A model generated the notes under the pieces. It was not told the origin of the DNA, did not search any database, and saw only the letters and a program-made list of their open reading frames with translations. A DNA stretch of 64,000 nucleotides from JBBRHQ01 sp963725315 (lineage in GTDB: Bacteria > Actinomycetota > Thermoleophilia > Solirubrobacterales > 70-9). Below, piece by piece: positions 8,188 to 15,442 of this stretch. The position numbers and the translations under genes are program-made. Positions within the stretch are counted from its first letter, which is position 1. Every line of letters begins with the position of its first letter. The stretch covers positions 1 to 64,000 of the forward strand of contig CAVRYA010000012.1 of the NCBI GenBank assembly GCA_963725315.1, in the 5' to 3' direction.

Positions 8188-9957
8188 ATGGACGAGGCAG
8201 CGCCACCGCAGGGGCGGCAGCACGGCTGGCGCCTCGGCCGCTTCACGCTCCAGCCGTGGATGGCCGTCCTCGGCCTGATCCTGCTGGTCTCGCTGATCCT
8301 GCGGCTCTGGGGGGCCAAGTGGGGGCTCCCCTTCGCCTACCTCACCGACGAGGAGCGGATCTACGTCAAGAGTGCAGCCCGGATGGCCTTCGAGGGCGGG
8401 ATCGACCCCCACTACTTCCAGAACCCCCCTCTCTACACCTACATGCTGCGGGCGGTCTTCGCGGTCCTCCACCCGGGCAGCGAGCCGGCGACGATTCTCA
8501 ACCAGGTGCCGGCGCGCGGCGACCTCTTCCTGATCGGGCGGGTGATCAGCGCCCTGCTGGGGACCCTCGCCGTCTGGTTCACCTACCTCGCCTCGCAACG
8601 GTTCTTCGCCGACCGCAGGGTGGCGCTGCTGGCGGCGGCGCTGATGGCGGTCAGCTTCCTCCCGGTCTTCTACGCGCACGCGGCGCTCAACAACGTGCCG
8701 GCGATGGCCTTCGCGGCGCTCTCGCTGGTCGGCACGGCCGGGATCCTCACCAAGGGCAGAAGGCGCGACTACGTGCTCGCCGGCATCGGGGCCGGCCTCG
8801 CGACCGTGACCAAGTACACCGACGGGATCGTCTTCATCCCGCTGCTGACGGCGGCCCTGCTGGCTCCGGGCTCCTCGAGGCAGCGCCTGCGGGATTCGGC
8901 CATCGCAGTCGGCCTCGGGGCCCTCACCTTCGTCGTCTTCAACCCCTACGCGGTGATCCACTTCTCCGAGTTCCACGCCGACCTGACGCTGCAGGGCAAG
9001 GTTGCCGCCCGCGACAAGATCGGCGGCGGCGACGCCAACGGCTTCCGCTACTACCTCTCGACCTTCGGCTGGGGCTTCGGCTACCTCGCCTCGATCGCCG
9101 CCCTCGCCGGCGGCGTCCTGCTCTGGTTCCGGGACCGCCGCCTGTTCTGGGTGCTGATCCCGGTGCTGCCGCTGTTCTTCATCTACATGGCGCTGCGGGC
9201 GCGCCACTTCGGCCGCTGGATGCTTCCCACCTACCCGATCCTCTGCATGATCGCCTCCTACGCCCTCTGGCGTCTGGTGGACCTGGTCCCCTCGGAGCCC
9301 CGCCGCTGGGCGCCGAAGGCGGCGGCGACGGCGGCGATCACGCTGCTGCTCGCCCAGGGGGCGGTCTACGTCGTCCACAACGACGTCGTCCTCGCCCACA
9401 AGCACACCTACAACGTCGTGCGGTCCTGGCTGGTCCGCAACCTGCCGGCGAACACCAAGCTCGTCGTCGAGCCGCTTCGCAACTACGTCTGGCCGCGGCC
9501 GTGGCGGAACTCCGTCGACCAGCTGTTCCAGGTTCCGACCGACTTCCGCGAGAACGAGTACGCGCGCTACCTGGACCCCGACCTGCTGCCGATCTACCGC
9601 AAGCGGGGCTACTGCTGGATCGTCGCCAGCTCCGGGTTCTGGGGCCCCTATCTCGACGACGCCGACCTGGCGCCGAGCGCCGCTGCCTACTACCGCGCCC
9701 TGAGGCGCCAGGCGACGCCGGTGTTCAAGGCCAGCCCCTGGGGCGCCCCCCACGCGCCCGGCGGCCCGGGAGAGGATGACGTCGGCTACAACCCCGACCT
9801 CAGCTTCAACTTCTACTCGCTCGACTTCCGCCGTCCCGGGCCGATGGTGGTCGTCTACCGCCTCCACGGTGGCAAGTGCGGCCCGCCGCCGCCCCCGGGC
9901 AGCAAGGGCCTGCCGGCCGGGGGCGGGATCCGCGGCACCCCCAGCCCCGACGGCTGA
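8188..9957 (+). CDS. polytopic membrane glycosyltransferase (ArnT/PMT-like)
   Basis: A 589-residue membrane protein. After a short basic N-terminus comes a first membrane helix, 'WMAVLGLILLVSLILRLWG'. It is followed by the family's extracytoplasmic loop 'LTDEERIYVKSAARMAFEGG' and 'PHYFQNPPLYTYMLRAVFA', where acidic residues bind the polyprenyl-phosphate sugar donor. Ten or so further hydrophobic segments follow, and then a soluble C-terminal domain from about residue 400 with 'VVRSWLVRNLPANTKLVVEP'. Such proteins transfer sugars from lipid carriers to lipids or proteins on the outer face. Acceptor and sugar are unknown. The gene begins 30 bp after the presumed cysC end and is followed by the convergent tetR gene. 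Confidence 0.8.
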   Translation: MDEAAPPQGRQHGWRLGRFTLQPWMAVLGLILLVSLILRLWGAKWGLPFAYLTDEERIYVKSAARMAFEGGIDPHYFQNPPLYTYMLRAVFAVLHPGSEPATILNQVPARGDLFLIGRVISALLGTLAVWFTYLASQRFFADRRVALLAAALMAVSFLPVFYAHAALNNVPAMAFAALSLVGTAGILTKGRRRDYVLAGIGAGLATVTKYTDGIVFIPLLTAALLAPGSSRQRLRDSAIAVGLGALTFVVFNPYAVIHFSEFHADLTLQGKVAARDKIGGGDANGFRYYLSTFGWGFGYLASIAALAGGVLLWFRDRRLFWVLIPVLPLFFIYMALRARHFGRWMLPTYPILCMIASYALWRLVDLVPSEPRRWAPKAAATAAITLLLAQGAVYVVHNDVVLAHKHTYNVVRSWLVRNLPANTKLVVEPLRNYVWPRPWRNSVDQLFQVPTDFRENEYARYLDPDLLPIYRKRGYCWIVASSGFWGPYLDDADLAPSAAAYYRALRRQATPVFKASPWGAPHAPGGPGEDDVGYNPDLSFNFYSLDFRRPGPMVVVYRLHGGKCGPPPPPGSKGLPAGGGIRGTPSPDG

Positions 9958-9963
9958 CCGGGC

Positions 9964-10554
9964 TCAGCGAAGCGGCGTCGAGCCCGGCGCGCGGAGGCCG
10001 TCGAGGACGATCGCGACGTAGCGCTCGGGCTCGTTGAAGGGATTGCGGTAGGTGCCCGCAAGGGCGCACATCAGCATCGGGACGTCCTCGGGCCGGGCGT
10101 CGCCCCGGATCGCCCCCGCCGCCTGAGCGCGGCCGAGCACCTCGGCGACGAGGCCGAGCATGTCGACCCCCTCGGCCGCCCTGCGCATCGTCTCCGGCCG
10201 CGAGGTTAGGACCTCCGAGAGCGCCCGGTCCTCGCTCTGGATGCGGGCCGAGGCGCGGACGAAGTCGTCGAAGGCCTGCCCCGGGTCCTCCCGCTCGAGC
10301 GCCTCGCGGGCCAGCTCGGCGAGGCGCTCGAAGCGGTCCGCGGCGAGGGCCTCGACCAGATCCTCCTTGTTGGGGAAGTGGCGGTAGACGGTGCCGACCC
10401 CGACCTTGGCGCAGCGCGCGATCTCCTCCATTCCGGCCTCGAGGCCGTCGCGCGCCATGCGCTTGCGCGCCGCCCAGAGCACCCGCTGGCGGTTGCGGCG
10501 CGCATCGGCGCGCATGGCGCGAGCGGGAGCGGTGTCGGTGGTCTTGGTCGTCAT
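9964..10554 (-). CDS. TetR family transcriptional repressor
   Basis: A 196-residue regulator with an N-terminal helix-turn-helix, 'MEEIARCAKVGVGTVYRHFP' (about residues 42-61) followed by 'NKEDLVEALAADRF', the standard TetR_N signature. The C-terminal ligand-binding part is of the type common in Actinobacteria (several Arg/Glu helices, no recognisable ligand). The gene is divergent from an MFS drug-efflux gene, and a perfect inverted repeat overlaps its own start codon, so autoregulation and repression of the pump are likely. ATG at 10554 fits both the domain start and the operator position. Confidence 0.9.
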   Translation of the reverse strand: MTTKTTDTAPARAMRADARRNRQRVLWAARKRMARDGLEAGMEEIARCAKVGVGTVYRHFPNKEDLVEALAADRFERLAELAREALEREDPGQAFDDFVRASARIQSEDRALSEVLTSRPETMRRAAEGVDMLGLVAEVLGRAQAAGAIRGDARPEDVPMLMCALAGTYRNPFNEPERYVAIVLDGLRAPGSTPLR

Positions 10555-10601
10555 GTGAGTGGGCTCACATTGCCTGCTGTAAGCGGAATCCTCGTTCCGC
10601 T
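10553..10601. promoter_or_regulatory. two inverted repeats in the tetR/MFS intergenic region (putative operators)
   Basis: The first is ATGTGAG-TGGG-CTCACAT at 10553-10570, a perfect 7-bp inverted repeat with a 4-bp spacer that covers the tetR start codon. The second is AGCGGAA-TCCTCG-TTCCGCT at 10582-10601, 7-bp arms with a 6-bp spacer. Further on, TAACCGAATT and TAACCGGAATT repeat near 10610-10632. The spacing between the two inverted repeats is about one helical turn and a half. Binding by the neighbouring TetR protein is inference. Confidence 0.55.
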
Positions 10602-10679
10602 AGCTGCTATAACCGAATTGTAACCGGAATTCCGCTTCCGATTCAGGAATCTCAGGTCCAGATCGAAAGGAGAGGCACA

Positions 10680-12161
10680 ATGACCGAGGCAAAGGTTGCA
10701 GAACGAAGGCGGTGGATCGCCCTGGCGCTGCTCGCGGTGGCGCAGTTCGTGGTTGTCCTCGACGCCTCGATCATCAACGTCGCCCTGCCGACCATCGGCC
10801 GCGCGCTCGACTTCTCCCAGGGCAACCTCCAGTGGGTCGTCAACGCCTACGTCCTCACCTTCGGTGGCTTCCTCCTGCTCGGCGGGCGGGTCGCGGACCT
10901 CGTGGGCCGGCGGCGGGTCTTCATCGGCGGCCTGATCCTCTTCGCGCTCGCCTCGCTGGCCGGGGGGCTGGCCCAGTCCGAGGGCCAGCTGATAACGGCC
11001 CGCGCGATTCAGGGCCTGGGCGCGGCCATCCTCTCTCCGGCGGCGCTCTCGATCGTCACGACCACCTTCCGCGACGGAGCCGAGCGAAACAAGGCGCTGG
11101 GAGTCTGGGGCGCCGTCGCCGGCGCCGGCGGCGCGGCCGGGGTCCTGCTCGGCGGCATCCTCACCGACACGATCGGTTGGGAGTGGGTCTTCTGGGTCAA
11201 CGTCCCGGTCGGCATCGGAGCGGCCGCGCTGGCGCCGTCGCTGATCGCCGAGAGCCGGGCCGCCTCGGCGACGAGGACGTTCGACTTCGCCGGCGCCTTC
11301 TCGGTGACCGCGGCGCTCTCCGTGCTGGTCTACGCGCTGGTCGACGCCAACAGCGCCGGCTGGGGCTCGCTGCAGACCGTCGGCCTGCTGGCGCTCTCGG
11401 TCGCCCTGTTCGGCGGCTTCGTCGCGGCCGAGCTGCGCTCGCAGGCGCCGCTCGTCCCGTTCTCCTTCTTCGCGGACCGGACCAGGACCGGCGCCAATGT
11501 CGTCGGCCTGCTGGTCGGGGCCTCCCTGTTCTCGATGTTCTTCTTCATCTCCCTCTACATGCAGCAGGTGCTGGGCTACAGCCCGATCAAGGCCGGGCTC
11601 TCCTACCTGCCGCTGGCCGTCTCGATCATCATCTCGGCCGGGATCGCCTCGCAGCTCGTCACCAGGGTCGGGTTCAAGCCGGTGCTCACCGCGGGCCTCG
11701 CCCTGATCGCCGCAGGCCTGCTCTGGTTCTCCCAGGTCTCGGTGGGCGGCGGCTTCGCCGCGGACATCCTCGGACCCTCGCTGCTGGCCGCGGTCGGGCT
11801 CGGGTTCTCCTTCGTTCCCGTGACGATCGCCGCCGTCTCCGGCGCCACCGACCGCGACGCCGGTCTCGCCAGCGGCTTGATCAACACCGCCCAGCAGGTC
11901 GGCGGTGCCCTCGGCCTGGCGCTGCTCTCGACTATCGCGACCTCGCGCACCGATGACGCGATGGCAGCCGCGGGAGGCGCGAAGTCGGCGCTGCCGGCGG
12001 CGCTGACCGAGGGCTTCCAGGCGGCCTTCCTCGGCGGCGCGGCGATCGCGATCGTCGGGCTGATCGGCGTCCTGGCTCTGATCCGCGGCAGCGACAGCCG
12101 CGCCCACGTCGAGATGGCCACGACCGAGGAGGCCGCGGCCGGGGCGGGAGCGCAGCCTTGA
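10680..12161 (+). CDS. MFS drug efflux transporter, DHA2 (EmrB/QacA) family
   Basis: A 493-residue, about 14-helix transporter. Motif 'FVVVLDASIINVALPTIGRA' in the first helix is the DHA2 family signature. 'WVVNAYVLTFGGFLLLGGRV' follows, then 'ADLVGRRRVFIGG' (motif A, cytoplasmic loop 2-3) and 'ARAIQGLGAAILSPAALSIV' (motif B). Such pumps export drugs, dyes or lipophilic metabolites with the proton gradient. A good ribosome binding site (aaaggagagg) precedes the ATG. Expression is probably controlled by the divergent TetR. A GC stem lies directly after the stop. Confidence 0.93.
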   Translation: MTEAKVAERRRWIALALLAVAQFVVVLDASIINVALPTIGRALDFSQGNLQWVVNAYVLTFGGFLLLGGRVADLVGRRRVFIGGLILFALASLAGGLAQSEGQLITARAIQGLGAAILSPAALSIVTTTFRDGAERNKALGVWGAVAGAGGAAGVLLGGILTDTIGWEWVFWVNVPVGIGAAALAPSLIAESRAASATRTFDFAGAFSVTAALSVLVYALVDANSAGWGSLQTVGLLALSVALFGGFVAAELRSQAPLVPFSFFADRTRTGANVVGLLVGASLFSMFFFISLYMQQVLGYSPIKAGLSYLPLAVSIIISAGIASQLVTRVGFKPVLTAGLALIAAGLLWFSQVSVGGGFAADILGPSLLAAVGLGFSFVPVTIAAVSGATDRDAGLASGLINTAQQVGGALGLALLSTIATSRTDDAMAAAGGAKSALPAALTEGFQAAFLGGAAIAIVGLIGVLALIRGSDSRAHVEMATTEEAAAGAGAQP

Positions 12162-12162
12162 G

Positions 12163-12180
12163 GGGCGTTCCGCCACGCCC
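12163..12180 (+). terminator. short hairpin after the MFS gene
   Basis: GGGCGT-TCCGCC-ACGCCC forms a perfect 6-bp stem with a 6-nt loop, 2 bp after the TGA. It is followed by the AT-containing stretch aattctg. It lies between convergent genes and could serve the plus-strand transcript. Confidence 0.45.
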
Positions 12181-12201
12181 AATTCTGCTGAGCCGGCTGG
12201 C

Positions 12202-13026
12202 CTACCGCCCGGCTCTGGCCGGGGCGGGGGGAACCTCCGGCTCGCCCAGGCCGAAGGTCTGATACGCGCCGAAGCGCGAGAAGGTCTTGTGGGTCGGGCC
12301 GTGGAAGTCCGATGAGGCGGTCGGGGTCAGCCCGAGCTCCTCGCAGAGCCCCAGCAGGTGTGCCGTCTGCTCGCGGGTGTGCGGGGGGTAGAAGGCCTCG
12401 ATCCCGTCGATCGCCAGGGCCCGGATCAGCTCTTCCACCTCGGCCGGATCGGAGACGTCCCAGTAGGGATGGGCGACGACGGCGGCCCCCCCGGCCTCCT
12501 GGATCAGGGCCACCGCCTCGTCAGCGGTCGGCCAGCGGCGCGGGACGAAGGCCTTCGCGCCCGGGACCAGGTACTCCTCGAAGAAGGGCCCCAGGTCCTC
12601 CCCGGCTCCGGCGGCCCTGGCGATGTGGGGGCGTCCGATCGAGAGCGCGTCGCCGGCCTCGGCGATCGCGTCCTCGATCGTCACCTCGAGGCCCTCACGG
12701 CGCAGGTTCTCGATGATCTCCTCCGCGCGGCTGACCCGCTCCGCCTGGGCCCGCTCGCAGGCCGGGGCCAGCGCCACGGTGTCCACCCAGTAGCCGCAGA
12801 CGTGGAGGTCGTCGGCGAAGGCGTGGACGCAGGACATCTCGACCGCCGGCACCAGCTCGATCCCCGCCCGCTCGGCTGCCGCAGCGGCCTCGGCGACGCC
12901 CGCGACGGCGTCGTGGTCGGTCAGGGCCAGGGTCGTCACACCGGCCTCCGCGGCGGCCTCGACCACCCCCGCGGGCTCGAGCTGCCCGTCGGAGACCGTA
13001 GAGTGGCTCTGAAGCTCGATCAGCAC
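12202..13026 (-). CDS. PHP-domain phosphoesterase
   Basis: A 274-residue protein beginning 'LIELQSHSTVSDGQLEPAGV', with the PHP metal-binding motifs in order: H-S-T-V-S-D-G, 'LALTDHDAVAG', 'LVPAVEMS', 'VVAHPYWD' and 'TASSDFHGPTHK'. This is the layout of the YciV/RnAm-like subgroup, which includes 3',5'-nucleotide bisphosphatases and 5'-3' exoribonucleases acting on small RNA or pAp. An enzyme removing PAP would fit the APS/PAPS genes nearby, but that is inference. GTG at 13026 is preferred because the upstream extension runs through the hairpin repeat and is not conserved-looking. Convergent with the MFS gene. Confidence 0.85.
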   Translation of the reverse strand: MLIELQSHSTVSDGQLEPAGVVEAAAEAGVTTLALTDHDAVAGVAEAAAAAERAGIELVPAVEMSCVHAFADDLHVCGYWVDTVALAPACERAQAERVSRAEEIIENLRREGLEVTIEDAIAEAGDALSIGRPHIARAAGAGEDLGPFFEEYLVPGAKAFVPRRWPTADEAVALIQEAGGAAVVAHPYWDVSDPAEVEELIRALAIDGIEAFYPPHTREQTAHLLGLCEELGLTPTASSDFHGPTHKTFSRFGAYQTFGLGEPEVPPAPARAGR

Positions 13027-13105
13027 GACGAGGGAGCCTAGCTGCGCTTCCGGTGTCGAGGAATCTGCCTTCGGGCAGGGAGCGCGGCGTTTGCGGTGTC
13101 CACTT

Positions 13106-13197
13106 CCGGCGGGTGGCATGGATGGGAGGACCCATCCCCGAGCACCCGCCGTGGAGCGCAGGGGATGGTGGGTCCCATCCATGACAGGACCCGCCGG
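13106..13197 (-). repeat. 92-bp hairpin-forming intergenic repeat, copy B (inverted relative to copy A)
   Basis: The reverse complement of this block matches 3204-3297 except for one base missing in each inner arm. Here the arms read catggatggga and tcccatccatg, so the stem is kept but one base pair shorter. It lies between the divergent PHP gene (start 13026) and the carboxylase gene (start 13227), only 29 bp before the latter's start codon. Together the two copies bracket 9.8 kb holding the cys operon. Confidence 0.9.
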
Positions 13198-13226
13198 CCG
13201 GGGCGCCCCAAATAAACTCCCGCGCC

Positions 13227-15040
13227 ATGTTCGAGAAGGTGCTGATCGCCAACCGCGGCGAGATCTCGGTTCGCGTCTCCAGGACGCTGAAGGAGATGGG
13301 TATCGGCTCCGTCGCGGTCTACTCGGAGGCGGATCGCGACGCTCCCCACGTTCGGGAGGCCGACGAGGCCTTCATGATCGGCCCGGCCGTTCCCGCCGAG
13401 AGCTATCTCTCGATCCCGAAGATCGTCGAGACGGCGACCCGCTCGGGAGCAGGCGCGATCCATCCCGGCTACGGCTTCCTCGCCGAGAACGCCGAGTTCG
13501 CCACGGCCTGCGAGGAGGCCGGGATCGTCTTCATCGGCCCGCCCGCCAGCTCGATCGAGATGATGGGCTCGAAGACGCGGGCGCGCGAGATCATGTCGAT
13601 CGCCGGGGTGCCGATCGTGCCCGGGGCAACCAGCGCAGCCGAGGACGTCGAGGAGGCTCGGGCCCAGGCGGAGGAGGCGGGCTACCCGGTGGCCTGCAAG
13701 GCGGCCGGGGGCGGGGGAGGCAAGGGCTTCCGCGTCGCCGCGACGCCCGACGAGCTCGCAGAGGCCTTCGAGGGAGCGGCCCGGGAGGGGGAGAAGTTCT
13801 TCTCCGACCCGCGCGTCTATGTCGAGCGCTATCTGGAGGACCCGCGCCACGTCGAGGTCCAGGTCCTCGCCGACTCCCACGGCAACGTCATCCACCTCGG
13901 CGAGCGGGACTGCTCGATCCAGCGCCGCCACCAGAAGGTGATCGAGGAGGCTCCGGGCCCTCGCGTCGACGAGGAGATGCGGGAGCGGATCGGCAAGATC
14001 GCCACCGACGCCGCCCGTGCGGTCGGCTACCGCTCGGCCGGCACGATCGAGGGCCTGCAGGTCGGCGAGGACTACTTCTTCCTCGAGATGAACACCCGGG
14101 TCCAGGTGGAGCACTGCGTGACCGAGATGGTCACCGGCTTCGACATCGTCCGCGAGCAGGTCCGTGTCGCGGCTGGCGAGGAGCTGTCCGTCTCCCAGGA
14201 GCAGGTCGAGATCAGGGGGCACGCGATCGAGTGCCGGATCAACGCCGAGGCCGCGCACAAGAAGTTCGCGCCCTCCCCGGGGCGGATCGGCGCCTACCGC
14301 GAGCCGGCCGGGCCCGGCGTGAGGGTGGACTCGGGGGTCGAGGCCGGCTCCGAGGTAACCCCGATGTACGACCCGATGGTCGCCAAGCTGATCGTCTGGG
14401 ACGTGGACCGTGAGCACGCCACCAGGCGGATGATCCGCGCCCTCGGCGAGTACGAGATCGGTGGCCTGACGACGTTGATTCCGTTCCACGAGGCGATCCT
14501 CGCCACCGAGCAGTGGCGAAACGGAGAGACCTGTCGTGACCTGATGGAGGACCGCGACTGGCTGAAGAACCTGAAACCCGAGCCTGCCGCGCACCCCGGC
14601 ACGCCCGGGCGCGGAGCGGAGGACGTGCCGGGCAGTGGTTCGCAGGAGGATCCAACGGCAGTCCCAACGGCAAGGTCCATCAGCGCGACTACAAGGTCGA
14701 GGTCGGGGGGAAGCTGTTCGACGTCAAGGTCTTCGGCGAGGCCGTGGCCAACGCAGGCGCGACGGCCGCCGCGCCGCGCCGCCCGCCGCGCCGCGAGCGC
14801 GGCGGCGGACCCGGGGCAGCCGCCTCCAGCGAGTCCCTGCCCTCCCCGCTTCAGGGCACGGTGCTGCGGGTCGCGGTGGAGCCCGACCAGGAGGTCGAGG
14901 AAGGGGCGCTGATCTGCGTGATCGAGGCGATGAAGATGGAGAACGAGATCACCGCCCACCGCTCCGGAAAGGTGACCGAGCTGGGCGTCTCGGAGGGAGC
15001 TTCGGTCTCCAGCGGCGACCTGATCGCGGTGATCTCCTAG
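13227..15040 (+). CDS. acyl-CoA carboxylase alpha chain: biotin carboxylase fused to biotin carboxyl carrier protein (one frameshift)
   Basis: The first ~470 residues are a full biotin carboxylase: 'KVLIANRGEISVRV', 'GAIHPGYGFLAENAEFA', the ATP-grasp glycine loop 'KAAGGGGGKGFR', 'QVQVEHCVTEM'-type catalytic region and 'MYDPMVAKLIVW'. After a single-base shift near 14640 a second frame supplies 'YKVEVGGKLFDVKVFGE', a Pro/Arg-rich linker, and a biotinyl domain with 'EAMKMENE' (target Lys codon at 14933) ending at 15040. Fused BC-BCCP subunits of about 600 residues are the actinobacterial AccA form for acetyl- or propionyl-CoA carboxylase. The carboxyltransferase subunit is not in the window. 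ATG 13227 is 29 bp after the hairpin repeat. Confidence 0.92.
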
Positions 15041-15090
15041 CCGCGCGCCCTTTAGATAGGCCTTATCATCCTGCTGCTACCCTGCGCGGT

Positions 15091-15194
15091 CTCCCAAAAC
15101 GGGCTTGGAGGCCTTTTGGGGGATGCGTCGAAACGGCTTCACGCATGGCAATGGTCGTCAGGCCCCGGCGGCCGACGAGAGGAGTTTCCGAGTA
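15091..15194 (+). promoter_or_regulatory. possible structured leader of the DPGSGS gene
   Basis: Three separate stems can be drawn upstream of the start codon. These are CCCAAAA (15093-15099) with TTTTGGG (15114-15120), ATGCGT (15123-15128) with ACGCAT (15141-15146), and CGTCaGGCC (15156-15164) with GGCCGACG (15170-15177). A ribosome binding site (gaggag) follows 10 bp before the ATG. No match to a riboswitch class known to me. The spacing of three hairpins in about 100 nt is suggestive of a leader RNA, but chance pairing is easy in GC-rich DNA. Confidence 0.35.
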
Positions 15195-15410
15195 ATGAGA
15201 ACGCTTGCATACCTCGACCCCGGCAGCGGCAGCATGATTCTGCAGATGCTGCTCGGCGGCGTCGCCGCCGTCGCGGTCTCGATCAAGATGTTCGGCAAGA
15301 AGGTCTTCAAGACCCTTGCCTTCTGGAAGAAGGACGAGCCCGAGGAGGCAGCGCCGGCGACGTCCACAGAGGCTGACTCGAAGAAGGAAGCGGCGAAGGA
15401 GACCGTCTAA
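15195..15410 (+). CDS. small membrane protein with YLDPGSGS motif
   Basis: A 71-residue protein starting 'MRTLAYLDPGSGSMILQMLL'. One hydrophobic segment (about residues 14-32) is followed by basic 'KMFGKKVFKTLAFWKK' and an acidic, Ala/Thr/Lys tail. The Y-x-D-P-G-S-G-S motif just before the membrane helix recurs in small proteins of many phyla that have no assigned function. ATG 15195 was preferred to 15105 because of the ribosome binding site and because the motif sits at the N-terminus in the family. It is followed 32 bp later by a NoeA-like methyltransferase and then a membrane sulfatase-fold protein. I recall this set recurring elsewhere, which suggests a common envelope role (inference). 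Confidence 0.75.
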   Translation: MRTLAYLDPGSGSMILQMLLGGVAAVAVSIKMFGKKVFKTLAFWKKDEPEEAAPATSTEADSKKEAAKETV

Positions 15411-15442
15411 CCCTCTCCCCGGGCCTCTGGCCGGATCAGGGC

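Noticed and set aside
12202..13182. PHP protein starting at 13182
   Set aside because: The upstream part reads through the hairpin repeat; the domain begins exactly at GTG 13026.
15091..15194. A cyclic-dinucleotide or other known riboswitch
   Set aside because: The hairpins do not carry the conserved unpaired bases of the GEMM or ydaO classes; only generic stems are visible.
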